A DNA stretch of 64,000 bases from Vitellaria paradoxa (lineage: Eukaryota > Streptophyta > Magnoliopsida > Ericales > Sapotaceae). Shown here in pieces: positions 22,600 through 33,485 of this stretch. The stretch spans positions 7,786,342 through 7,850,341 of the forward strand of contig CM034234.1 in assembly GCA_019916065.1 (NCBI GenBank), given 5' to 3'. The position numbers were made by a program, and so were the translations under genes. The notes beneath the pieces are model-generated. The model was given only the letters and a program-made list of their open reading frames with translations, had not been told where the DNA came from and did not search any database. Numbering within the stretch: position 1 is the first letter of the stretch; each line of letters starts with the position of its first letter.

Positions 22600-22889
22600 T
22601 CAGTGATTGATTATATCTCATTACTATATATGCTTTTTCTTAGTGATTAACTTTTGTTGTTTATTTGCATCACTATGTTTGATTATATTATCTGTATTTC
22701 AAGGGTATAAAATACGTCAGCTGTCTGCACAAATTCTTACCAGATTGATACTTAAATTTCCCCTTCCATGCATACAATTAAATAGAGAAGAACACAAGAC
22801 AACACGAACGAATAGACGAACCAACAAGTCCAACCTTGAGAATCATCTTGCTTATGAAAAAAAAAAACGCATGTCATACCTAACCTCTG
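22600..22889 (+). other. 3' flank of the intact P450 gene
   Basis: Probable 3'UTR and flank. A 96-residue ORF at 22607-22897 shows no family features and is treated as chance. Confidence 0.4.
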
Positions 22890-25135
22890 AATATTAGGTT
22901 AATTATAGAAACCTCTCTAAATTATTTTAATCTTATACTTACTTTTCTTATTCCTTAATGTTTGTCACACTTAAACACCTCCTATTAGTTTTTTCCCTAA
23001 CGTCATTAGGATGCAATAGTAAAATGACATAAATGCTCTTAATAAGCTCAAACAGTTAAGGAAGGTTTCTGTAATTAACTTAATTATATTATCTTACCCA
23101 AATAATTCAGTAAAATATATTTCATATTAATTTAACTATATTATATATTATAAATAATTTAATAAAATATATTCTATATTAATTTATTTAATTTATTTTA
23201 ATTAATTTTATCATTAATTAACTTAATTAAATTATTAATTATTAATTAATATATTTTATTAATTATTAATTAATTAAATAAATATTCTGTTAAATTACAA
23301 AATTAATTAAATTACTAATTATTAATTAATTACAATTAATTAATTTTATTTAAGGAATTATAATTTAGTTAATTAAATTAATTAATTAATAATTTAGTTA
23401 TATTTTTTTTAAAAATAATTTTATTTAAATAAAGTGGTTAAATAAAATAAATAATTTTAATATGATAGAGCAAAAATCGATAAGGTTCTAAGATTAAAAA
23501 AATATTTATGCAGAAAAAAAAAGACAATAAAAACACTTTCATTTTTTTACTTTTTTTTTTTTTGGCGTAAGTTGTCATTTAAAAAAAATAAAAAATTTAA
23601 TAAATTCATTTTTATGTATTTGTTTTTAATTTCCGAATTTACTTAATTAGTTTTTACAGTTTTAAGCAATAGATCCACCAAATGCATTGTTATATAATAC
23701 AAATCCAATTCAAGAAAGTATTGATACAAATTTGTTTTCTATCTTTTCAAAAAATTGACAAGTTACGCGGAAATAAAAGAAAAAAAAAGTAAATTTTTTT
23801 ATTATCATTTTTTATGTCATAAATATTTTTTTAACTTCAGCACCTTATTCATTTTTACTGTATCATATTAAAATAATTTATTTAATTTTATTATTTTATT
23901 AAAATAAAATTATTTTTAATAAATAATATAACTAAATTATTAATTAATTTAATTTAATTAATAAAATATACTATTTAATAATTAGTAATTTAATTAATTT
24001 CATAATTTAATAAAATATATTTATTTAATTAATTAATAAAATATATTAATTAATAATTTAATTAAGTTAATTAATGACAAAATTAATTAAAATAAATTAA
24101 CTAATTAATATAAAATATATTTTATTAAATTATTTATAATATATAATATAATTAAATTAATATGAAATATATTTTACTGAATTATTTGGATAAATTAATA
24201 TAATTAGACTAATTACAGAAATCTCTCTTAAACATTAGACTAATTACAAGAACCTCGCTCAACCATTTGAACTCACTAATAACATTTATGTTATTTTACT
24301 GTACACCCTAACAACATTAGGGCTCGATTGAATGATATTAAAATTTTAAGGGATAAGTTTTAGATGGGGTAGAAAATAAGAAGAGGTATTATTTTTAGAG
24401 AGTTTGCCCACATTGATGTGATATTTATGGAGGGGGATAACTTTTGACTTGGTTTGGATGTTTTATAAATAAGAGGGGGTGAATGATGAAAAAAATAATC
24501 AAATGACTCTTTTGCCCTTATGATGTCCCAAACTTGATCACCCATTAAATTAAATATTAAATTGTAAAACCCACTCCATTTAATTATTTTTAGACAATTT
24601 AAAGTTATATTATTTATTTCATTGAAAATTTAATTTTTTATAAATTTATTTAAACAACTTTTTTTTAAATATGTACTTTTGAATGGTTGGTTATTGTCTA
24701 ATTTTATTTTTAATTATATTTATTTTGACTTATTGACCTATCTATTATTTTTTTACTAACATTATATTTATTTTGATTAAATTAATGAAGCCTAAAAATG
24801 CCAAAATAATACCCATTCTCCCGGATAACTTTCGGCCAGTGTCGAGCCCCCCCAAAAATTATCCGGAAGAAGCCCGCGCGAGAGGCAAAGCATAGACCCA
24901 GGAGAGAGGGGGTGCGGTTGCCAAACATTGACAAAGGTGAGACTCACTAATGATGGCTGGGTATTAATTTTGGCCTGGGGCTTTGCCCGCATCCAAGCAT
25001 AGCCTTAAAGAAAAAACTAACGAAGAGAATGTAAGTGTAACAAATATTAAGGAATACGGAATGTAAGTGTAAAGCTCGAATAGTTAAAAGATGTCCTTTA
25101 ATTTACCTAATGTTCAAGAGTCGAAGTGTAATTTG
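22890..25135. mobile_element. Long foldback element with a nested MITE
   Basis: Two AT-rich arms are inverted copies. The left arm runs about 22890-23500. The right arm is about 23790-24315 plus 25006-25135, split by an insertion. Matching landmarks are CCTAACGTCATTAGG (left) against CCTAACAACATTAGG (right strand sense), TTCTGTAATTA against TAATTACAGAA, and TATTCCTTAATGTTTGTCACACTTA against its inverse near 25030-25060. The loop is only about 300 bp. Without the insertion it is about 1.55 kb. No ORF. It could form a very large hairpin. Confidence 0.7.
24316..25005. mobile_element. Tourist/PIF-Harbinger-like MITE nested in the foldback arm
   Basis: Ends are GGGCTCGATTGAATG and, inverted, CATCCAAGCATAGCC. 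It is flanked by TTA on both sides, the usual 3-bp target of PIF/Harbinger elements. It splits the right arm of the foldback element exactly where the left arm is continuous. The right 200 bp are GC-rich (near 24820-24980). No coding capacity. Confidence 0.6.
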
Positions 25136-25497
25136 CCCTATAAAAAAATGGCGGTGACTCTGTTCAGCATGCTAAACTAACTCATTTAATTTAACTTTTA
25201 TTATGATGAGACGGGACACTCGTGAGGATTTAAAAATAAGAAAAGCTTCAAATTAATAATTAGAACAAGATCACATAGAAAAAGAAAAGAAACAAACTTT
25301 GAACATTAATATGGGTGTGCATACAAGGATTCAAAAAAAATAAAAAAAAAAACCAACAACAACAATAAAAACTTAAAAAAATAAAAAAAAAAAACACTAA
25401 TATTAGGTGAGGTAGGTAAGCAAAATTAACAAAAGGAGAAAAAATAAATTTTAGTAATCAAAGCAAATCAAAAGAAGACAAGAAGCAAAAATAAAAA
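25136..25497. other. AT-rich spacer
   Basis: Contains A-rich low-complexity DNA near 25330-25400. No gene. Confidence 0.4.
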
Positions 25498-25983
25498 GGA
25501 TAAATTACACCTATCTCCCCTTAATATTTAGATAATTACACTCAGTTCCCTTAATATTTAAAAATTATACTTACCTACCTTATTTTAAAATGTTATTAAC
25601 ATTGACCTCATTTCGATAAAATTAGTCATTAAAACTTAACATAAAATGTCAAATTAACCAAAAAATTAAAGTATTTTTTATTTTACCCTCCTCTCACATT
25701 TCGTCAGTTTTTTTTCACAAAAATGCTCAAAAATTTTTTGTTTTTACTTATGGAAATTTTTGCCAAAAAAACTGACGAAATTGTGAGAGAGTGAGAGATA
25801 AAATAGGAAAAGTAACTAAATTTTTCATTATCTTAACATTTTTTATTAAGTTTAATGATTGATTTTATCGAAAAAAGTCAATATTAATAACATTTCAAAA
25901 TAAGAGAGGTAAGCGTAACTTTTAAATGTTGAGTGTGCTAAATGTAATTATCCAAATGTTAAAGAGAGATAGACGTAATTTAC
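25498..25983. mobile_element. Second foldback element, about 0.5 kb
   Basis: Inverted arms of roughly 190-230 bp. The left reads TAAATTACACCTATCTCCC and TTATTTTAAAATGTTATTAA. The right arm, inverted, reads TAAATTACGTCTATCTCTC and TTATTTTGAAATGTTATTAA. The short centre includes a second palindrome, ACTGACGAAA versus TTTCGTCAGT. Terminal wording resembles the ends of the 22890-25135 element, so both may belong to one family. Confidence 0.7.
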
Positions 25984-26713
25984 CAAAAAAGAAAATAGAG
26001 AGAAGAAGAAGAAGAAGAAGAAAAAAGACTTGTATCCGCCCATGCATATGTATGCAAAAATTAAAAACAAAAGTAACAAAAACAAAAAGACAAAGGAACT
26101 TGTGCCATGGAACTCAACAAAAGAAAAACATTTAAATTTATGTAATAAGCAAGCAAAGATCGATCAAAACAAATCAAAAGACAAGAAATACACAAAAACA
26201 CAAACGCAATCAAAACCAACTAGAGATTCAGACCTCACAATGCAAACAATTAAAAGAACAAATACAAGCATACTTCCACCCCCCCCCCCCCAAAAAAAAA
26301 AAAACAAAATATAATCAAATCGACAACCCAACAAGTTTAGGATTGAAAACTATGGACTTTATTCACTAAATTGTTTTTAAGCTACCCGCAGATTGAATTC
26401 GATCAAGTTGTTAAAATCACAATATTGATTTGGAACCTATCAGAATAAAGCATCCATGCAAACAATTAAACAGAACAACTACATACGATGGTAGTATTCC
26501 ATATTTTCCCTTCCATACAAAAAATTAAATGAAACAAAAAACAAGGAAACAGACACAGCAACAAGCCTAGTACCAACAATATTTTGCTTGCTGTTGTTAA
26601 CTATTTTTTTTTTTTAAGATGCCCAAAATTGAAATTACTTGCATTATTAAAATTATAATATTAATCCATAAAATTATATTAAAATTATAACATATTGATC
26701 CATAGTAATTGCT
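25984..26713. other. Purine-rich and AT-rich spacer
   Basis: Contains (AGA)n near 25998-26020 and a run of C followed by A near 26279-26304. ORFs here are Lys-rich by composition only. No gene. Confidence 0.4.
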
Positions 26714-26724
26714 TATATATAGAG
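26714..26724 (+). promoter_or_regulatory. TATA box of P450 pseudogene copy at 26797
   Basis: TATATATAGAG, 73 bp before the former ATG. Confidence 0.4.
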
Positions 26725-26796
26725 TCAGCACACAAGCATTAGGTAAATATAGAGATGGTTCAAGAAAATAAATATAATAAAAGCTCAAACACAGAA

Positions 26797-28452
26797 ATGG
26801 AGTGCAATTGGTGTTCACTTAGCTGGTTGGGTGTTTCATTGTCAGCTGCTCTTCTTCTTCTGCTCAACCGGACCAAGGTGTGGAATGGCACTAAAAAACA
26901 GCGACCACCAGGGCCACCGGGATGGCCAGTGGTTGGCAATATGTTCGATCTTGGAACTATGCCACACCAAAACTTGTACAAGCTCTGATTCACGTATGGG
27001 CCAGTTCTTTTCCTGCAGCTTGGATCATTAAACACCATGGTTGTACAATCGGCCAAGGCAGCTGCAGAATTGTTCAAGAACCATTACCTCACTTTCTGTT
27101 ACCGCATGGTCCTGATGCAGTAACATCCTGGAGCTACAATCAGGGATCGAGAGCTTTCGGTAAATATGGCACATACTGACGCATACTACGGAGGCTCTGT
27201 TCCATGGAGTTGCTAATCAATAAACGAATTAATGAGACGGCTGCCCTCCGACAGAAAATGGTTGACAACATGATCCACTGGATCAAGGAAGATGCAGCAG
27301 CATCACGTTCACAGGGAGGACCAGGTGAGTTAGAGATAAGCCACTTCCTCTTCCTAATGGCTTTCAATGTGGTTGGAAACCTCATGCTATCAAGAGATCT
27401 CTTGGAACCACAGTCAGAGGAAGGACGTGAATTCTTTGATGCTATGAACAAGATCATGGAGTGGGCTGGGAAGCCTGATGTGGCAGACTTCCTGCCATTT
27501 TTGAAACTTCTGGACCCTATGGGCATCAAAAAGAATATGACACGGGACATGGGACGAGCCATGGGGATTGTATCCGAGTTTGAGAAAGATAGGATTCAAC
27601 AGAAACAGTCAGGAACAGAGAAGATGAACTGAGACTTCCTGGATGTTATGTTGGAGTATGAAGGAGAGGGAAAAGAAGGACCAGACAAGATTTCAGAGAG
27701 GGACGTGACCATTATCATACTGGTAATTACATACCCTACATCTATTAATGGGTGTATGCTTTGTGTGAACAGTTGCAAATAGGGAACTGCTCCCTGCAAG
27801 AATACAATCATTCATTAATCAATGTGGTAATGATGTAGGAAATGTTTTTCGCGGGTTCAGAAACAACAAGCAGCACCATTGAATGAGCAATGGCAGAGCT
27901 ACTACGCAGACCCGAGTCAATGAGAAAAGTTAAAAAAGAGCTTGATCGAGTTGCACCCAACAGGAAGGTTGAAGAGAGTGACATGGATGAGTTGCCATAT
28001 TTGCAGGCAGTAGTGAAAGAAACACTCCAGCTACATCCTTCAATTCCCATGCTACTAACACGGAATTCAATGGAAGAGTGCAACTTTATGGGGTATCTCA
28101 TACCGAAGAATACACGTGTTTGTGAATGCAAGGGCAATTGGAAGAGATCCAGAATCCTGGGGGCTGGGATGACCCCTTGTCTTTCGAGCCTGAGAGGTTT
28201 CTGGGCTAAAACATTAAATACAAAGGGCAACACTTCGAGTTGATTCCATTTGGATCAGGGAGAAGGATGTGCATAGGCTATTCCTTAGCCCAATGAACGA
28301 TTTACCTTGCTCTGGCCACCCTACTACAGTCTTTTGAGTGGGAGCTAAGCGGCTCAATCACTCCAGGGACTATGGACATGACTGAAAGGACAGGAACAAC
28401 ACTGTGGATGCTAGTACCCTAGAAAGCAATACCCACAAAGCTGATTGCTTAA
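26797..28452 (+). pseudogene. CYP76-type P450 pseudogene, full length, many lesions
   Basis: Exon 1 is 26797-27722, intron 27723-27838 (116 nt, GT-AG), exon 2 27839-28452. The start MECNWCS and hinge PPGPPGWPV are kept. In-frame stops: TGA 26986-26988 (Arg in paralogues), TGA 27177-27179 (the C-helix Trp), TGA 27630-27632, TGA 27884-27886 (Trp of EWAM), TAA near 28207 and TGA near 28294. Frameshifts lie near 27112 (one base lost), near 28125 (about two lost) and near 28160. The ExxR motif is changed to KETLQ, which would abolish the conserved Arg by itself. The heme loop FGSGRRMCIG survives. Cannot encode an enzyme. Confidence 0.93.
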
Positions 28453-29419
28453 AAAAAAGAGACTATCTAGGTTGCAAACTTAATTTATCTTGTTACCAGA
28501 TGGAAAAGTTTGACGTATTTTTAACTAGTTGTATGCTATCAATTGAAGTACAGAAGTTTACAAGGAATCGGAGTTCTTTATCAATGTAATCACCTGTGCT
28601 ATTACCATTTCCTTGAACTTAGCAAGCTGGCCTAAACCTACCTTTGCTTTGCAATTGTGCTTCTTCTGTACTAGATCAGGTCTATGACTCACAAACTTGC
28701 TCACTAGAATTATTTCTCTGCATGTCATCATCCAGATCCAATAACGGCCTACGTTGTCACTATGCATCTGTAGTTAGACAAGTCAAAAACACTTATATTA
28801 TGAGAACAAGTGAAGTAACATCCAAAGATTGTTACAACCAATAGTATCCTCCCTTAGTGAAGGTCTTCTATGATCTGTCTGTCAACAAATTTTTTGCAGC
28901 CAGCACCTGCAGTGCTTAGCAAATTTCTCATTTGCAAGCTAAATAGTTGACCGGCCTTCAAAAAAAAATTCTTCATTAAAGCCCAATATTAAAACATCCA
29001 ACTCAAACCCAGTTGGTAAAGGATAGAGAGACCCATTAGAATCTTAGATTGGGTTGGAGGCTTGATTTTATCAATGCAAGATAATTCTAACATGCCCCTT
29101 ACATGCGAACTTCCTTGTATGTGGAGAGGTAACCCGGTGCACCAAGTAAAAGAAGTATACAGCTGAGAAATTAAGTGACAAGGGTAAAGCCATGGGGATG
29201 TATTAGACTCCTTACACAAATTAGCCACTTGGACCCTCTAATTTTTAATAATATTTGAAAAAAGTAGCAGCTTACATTTGATAGTAAAGAAAATTTTTTA
29301 TCTGTTCACATAGATAAAAGATAAAGATCTCATTTTCTCTTAAGTTCATTTAATTTCACGTGCACTCCTCAATAATAATCATATCTTATATCAATATACT
29401 ATAAAATATATGGTATATT
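28453..29419. other. Intergenic, no recognised gene
   Basis: Composition is more balanced than in most spacers here, so old transposon sequence is likely, for instance 28990-29235 (LTR-like wording CCGGTGCACCAAGTAAAAG near 29133). A minus-strand ORF at 28767-28558 shows no family features. Confidence 0.3.
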
Positions 29420-29660
29420 TAATGTTTGGTTGGTGGAATATGGAGTGGGATAAAAGAAGTAATTTGATAGAAAGTAATTTTAGATCTTTTGATCTTCATA
29501 GGAAACTAATCTAAGAATATTGTATATCCCCCACTTGGGGGGACATACAATCTCAATCCCAAACCAAAAAAAAACAAAAAACAAAACAAACAAACACACC
29601 GACTCCATTGGACTAATTATCCAATATCCCCTCCCAAATCCTTCAAACAAACAAAACCAA
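29420..29660. mobile_element. MITE-like element related to 3683 and 4122
   Basis: Opens AATGTTTGGTTGGTGG and ends TCCTTCAAACAAACAAAACC. The interior shares the TAATTTTAGATCTTTTGATC type of wording seen, inverted, in the 4122 element. No coding capacity. Confidence 0.4.
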
Positions 29661-29666
29661 ACTCCA

Positions 29667-29728
29667 GAGGACTTACACCTCTACCCTGGATAAAGAGGAG
29701 GGCTTACACCTCTACCCTGGATAAAGAG
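29667..29728. repeat. Two-copy tandem repeat, about 30 bp
   Basis: CTTACACCTCTACCCTGGAT occurs twice, 31 bp apart. Confidence 0.85.
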
Positions 29729-30898
29729 CAAGACCTAAGGATCACTCTAGCAAGTTGCACCACCAATATGCACTCCTAAGGGTCTCATAGGCCATTCTCC
29801 TTCATGCTGGACCAACGGAGATTAGTGGTTTGGTGTTAAGAGTAAGGGAACTTTTCGAGGTTTTTACGGTTGATTTATGAAAGAAAGAAGCACTACAAGA
29901 CTATTTATGACAGCATGCTTATCCAAACTGTACGACCAAAATCGTTGTAGTACTTAATCATGCTAATGATTGCACCACTACCTAGTCAGAGGGACATTCC
30001 ACTAACAGAGGGTCAAAGCAAAGTTGGCCACCACAAGGTCACTATCCTTGGCAAATGCAGAGGCCAAACTCCAAGAAAGAGCCATCTTCATCATTCTCAA
30101 TATCCGGAAATCTACACTAGTGCTTCTCTTTTCCTCTCTCCTTGCTCCAAACGACCCTAATTATCACCCCGCCAGCCCCAGTGATCCTTCAACACGGATG
30201 ACGTTCAGAGGTATTCCCAGACAGCCAAAACTACCAGCCCATCACAGACCATCCATAATGTCAAGTAACACTAAACTAAACGCATAAAAATTTATCAAAA
30301 GAAAATGTAATATTGGCAAAACACAAACCAGTGAAGACATGAAATGACTGAAAAGCCTCATATCGAACCAATATTCTATTTGAGTTACATGGAGCAGAAA
30401 GTTCATCAACATTACATTATAACAAACTATAATTGACAAGTATCAGGTACCTTTGCAAAAAAATTCTATTGTAGTACTCTCTAATTCAAATTTACGGTCT
30501 AGCTAAATGACTTCTCATTGAAATTAAAAAACAAAATGTCAAGACGTATGTTACGAAACATGAGCTTCTCAGGATCACATAAATTTTAATTGCACAAGTT
30601 TTAAGTACACTTTACAAGGAAGGGATCAAGATCTGAACTTATCCATCATACAAATAAAAATTGTGGATCTCAACCAAACAAGCCAACTAAACAGAGGCAC
30701 TAAAGAGAGGCTAACCCCAAAACAAGAAAATGGATTCGTCTAAGGGCATAAAACAGTACCTTCATTGATGGAAGAATACCTTCGCGCAAGCGAAGAATTC
30801 AGAAGAGTGGATATTATGCTGTTCAAGTGACCAAGCAGAAATAGAGCTCGTCATGAACTCCAACATTTGTCATGTAGTGAGAAATCTCTTCTGATTCA
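29729..30898. other. 3' flank of the DUF668 gene and intergenic DNA
   Basis: Probably includes the 3'UTR of the minus-strand gene just to the right. The short ORFs here show no family features. Confidence 0.35.
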
Positions 30899-32626
30899 TC
30901 ACAAGCTATAAACAATGTTATCCCTTTGGAGCAAATAATCATCACAAGCTCTCCTACCAGCAGACTCCGTGAAAGCCATTTCATCAATTTCCCTTCCAAA
31001 CCTTGAAATGTAATTGAGACCCATAAGAAGTTCTATAATTGCAGCTTCTGTCTTTACTTGATTTGCAAAGTAAATAGTCTGGACCAGAAACGTGTTCATC
31101 CCAGGAACCATACGCTGCTTCTCAAAATTCCGCTCAGAATACCACCTTATCATGTTATGAGCAAGTGGAGCTAGCCATTCTAATATTCTTGCTAATGCAA
31201 AATTCCACTCTGCTGCAAGGGCAGCATCATAGATCGATGAAGCTGAAGTTTTGGCAAATAACTTAAGCTTCGCCCTCAGAGAGGTTCTCACACTTGTGGG
31301 TAACATATTATATAGGTCATCTCTTGCATCAAGGCTGATCAAATGAGGAGATGAAGCCAGCTTCTCAATCAAAATGATAACATTTGCATAGTGGAGTGCT
31401 AGAGCAGCAGCACCAAGAGTCGACGGAGGAGCGTTTAGTAACTTGCACTTGGAAACGAAAAGGGATACGTTAGCATGATTTAGATTGCTTCCAGAAAGAG
31501 ATACCATATTTTCATCTTTAATTTTGTCAGTGTCATTTGAGAAAGCACCAGGTGACCTTGGATAGCCACTGCTTGTCAGCATGCAGCTCCGCAGAACAGG
31601 AGATTCACTTCCACCTGTCATGCATCCTTTAAAAGGTCCAACCTGAGGTAATCCTCTACCTTTTGACAGGGGAGGCTTACCACAAGGGGTAGATGACTGG
31701 TGATGAGCTTGAAATTGCTTCTTCTTTGATCTAATCTTATCAGCACTCAGCCCCAAATTTGAAACTGACCTCCCAAGAGGTCCAGAATGGAACCTAGACA
31801 GGCTGTTTAGGGATGGATGAACTATAGAATGCATACGAGCAGACATGGAATGGCTACGAACAAGATAATCAGCATTCATATGTTGAGAATTATTGGTTTC
31901 TTCAGTAGATGCCAATTGATTAATCCCAAATACATGTTTGATCCTCTTGACCATTGTTAAAAGGGATCTTAGCAGAAGGCGAACGGTGTAATCATATGTC
32001 CTAACCCATGGAGACATTTCACGCAGATTTTGCACTTCCTGCCGCTGCCACATAACCTTCTGCTGGAACTCAAACAATTTCACCTGACATAGATCAACAC
32101 TGCCTTGCATTCTCCTGAGACTCTGCTCAAGCTCAGCCAACACTTCCAGCTCTTGTTGCAACTGTGTTGTTACTGCTACAAATCTTTCCATTTTCTTAAC
32201 TTTCCTATCCATCTTCTTAAACCTGTATTCCCACCCACACCAATTAAGGTCAATCTCAACAGGATCGTCCAAGACATGTTCAAGACGGTGATATACCGGG
32301 TCTACGCACCTTTTTCCAAGCCTTGCTACTGATTTCACCAAAAATGACAAATTCTCAATCATCTCAGAAAGTACAAGATCCATTAGATAATCACCATCAT
32401 CTGATACTAGTTTGCTAATACCAAGTGAGTTCACTATCTCTTCCCTCAACCTAACAATCTGCCTATCATTTAAACATTGCCACAAATTAACCACCTTAGA
32501 CATTAAACTTGCAACTTCTAATGCCAAAATTCCAATCACAGCCTTTTCAGGTTCCAACGCTATGCTCTTCCGTGAAGTTCTCCACAAACTACTAAACCAT
32601 GACTCCGTGACTGTCTCACCCTTCAT
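30899..32626 (-). CDS. DUF3475/DUF668 protein, PSI-like (PSK SIMULATOR family)
   Basis: A single coding exon of 575 residues from the ATG at 32626 (MKGETVTESWFSSLW); an in-frame ATG at 32650 would add MVHITYIT. Counted from 32650, residues 40-97 match DUF3475 (GILALEVASLMSKVV, LVLSEMIENL). A charged helical stretch with coiled-coil look follows (VKKMERFVAVTTQLQQELEV). A basic low-complexity linker spans about 240-400. Residues 410-505 match DUF668 (TLGAAALALHYANVI, LPTSVRTSLRAKLK, EWNFALARILEWLAPLAHNM). In Arabidopsis, related PSI proteins support growth together with phytosulfokine and brassinosteroid signalling; the biochemical activity is unknown. Here there is no visible signal peptide or membrane span. 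No lesion is seen. It is unrelated to the P450 cluster. Confidence 0.9.
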   Translation of the reverse strand: MKGETVTESWFSSLWRTSRKSIALEPEKAVIGILALEVASLMSKVVNLWQCLNDRQIVRLREEIVNSLGISKLVSDDGDYLMDLVLSEMIENLSFLVKSVARLGKRCVDPVYHRLEHVLDDPVEIDLNWCGWEYRFKKMDRKVKKMERFVAVTTQLQQELEVLAELEQSLRRMQGSVDLCQVKLFEFQQKVMWQRQEVQNLREMSPWVRTYDYTVRLLLRSLLTMVKRIKHVFGINQLASTEETNNSQHMNADYLVRSHSMSARMHSIVHPSLNSLSRFHSGPLGRSVSNLGLSADKIRSKKKQFQAHHQSSTPCGKPPLSKGRGLPQVGPFKGCMTGGSESPVLRSCMLTSSGYPRSPGAFSNDTDKIKDENMVSLSGSNLNHANVSLFVSKCKLLNAPPSTLGAAALALHYANVIILIEKLASSPHLISLDARDDLYNMLPTSVRTSLRAKLKLFAKTSASSIYDAALAAEWNFALARILEWLAPLAHNMIRWYSERNFEKQRMVPGMNTFLVQTIYFANQVKTEAAIIELLMGLNYISRFGREIDEMAFTESAGRRACDDYLLQRDNIVYSL

Positions 32627-32681
32627 TGTTATGTAAGTAATATGTACCAAAATTTAAAGTCTCAACAGCTATTGCAAGTCC

Positions 32682-33345
32682 TGCATCAAAGATAACACAC
32701 CAAAAATTAAACTCAACAATATCACTAATAATCTTCCCTGAATTATTAATTTGGTATGATCCATTGTCAATAATCTATCTCTAGTTTGAATTTTCAACTA
32801 ATTTGGAGGAAGAACAAAACACAAGAATGCAAGGGTGTGCCCCTCTTTCTGCCCACCTTGCTTTGTTTACTGGATATCGTCCACAAACCCCAAATCCCCC
32901 CCCCCCAAAATAAATAAATAAATAAATAAAAGGGAGAATTCAGAAACAGGACTAAACCAAACCAAACCAAAACCCTAAACGTTTGGCTGCGAGAGAACGT
33001 AAGAAAAAATCAAACCAAGAAAACTAGCATAATAAACCCAAATAATGAAGCATGTGAAATACTCAAATCTTTAGCTTCCTCTATTTTTCTCCCACTCATT
33101 ACATTTTCCAAGCAACAAAATCAGCGCTCGATCGTTAAAATTCACCTCGTGTGATGCACCAAAAAAATGAGCCATTCAAATACTAAAAATTAGTAACTTC
33201 CTTGGTTTCTTTTTTCGCCGATCACATTTTCTGAGCAACCAAACAGAAGTGTAATTGCCAAATTTATCTCACAATCACAGGCTCAGAACGACAATGCAAC
33301 AAGCAAACAAGTAAAATCAAAAGAATGAAGGCAAAAATAAGTCAC
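32682..33345 (-). other. Probable 5'UTR intron of the DUF668 gene
   Basis: On the minus strand AATCAAAG/GTGACTTATT gives a donor at 33345 and TTTGATGCAG/GACTT an acceptor ending at 32682. Long introns in the 5'UTR are usual in this gene family. Contains a C-run and (AAAT)n near 32898-32930. Prediction only. Confidence 0.45.
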
Positions 33346-33476
33346 CTTTGATTCGAAGCAGATTGGAGTTTTGAAATTGTCCGAAGCAACATTGACCTTT
33401 GAGATCGCAAAAGAAAAGTACAGAGGAGAGATTTGGGAACTGAAACAGGAGAGAAAAGAAAAATCAAGGGGCGTCG

Positions 33477-33485
33477 GTTTATAAC
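33477..33485 (-). promoter_or_regulatory. TATA box of the DUF668 gene
   Basis: Minus-strand GTTATAAAC lies about 130 bp upstream of the predicted donor at 33345, leaving a first non-coding exon of about 100 bp. The local rise in GC at 33470-33600 suits a promoter. Confidence 0.45.

Noticed and set aside
22890..25135. Assembly artefact (inverted duplication)
   Set aside because: The arms differ by many substitutions and one arm holds a clean TTA-flanked insertion, so a real foldback element is likelier.
28558..28767. Minus-strand ORF of 69 residues in balanced-composition DNA
   Set aside because: No recognisable family, no splice context, and probably old transposon sequence.
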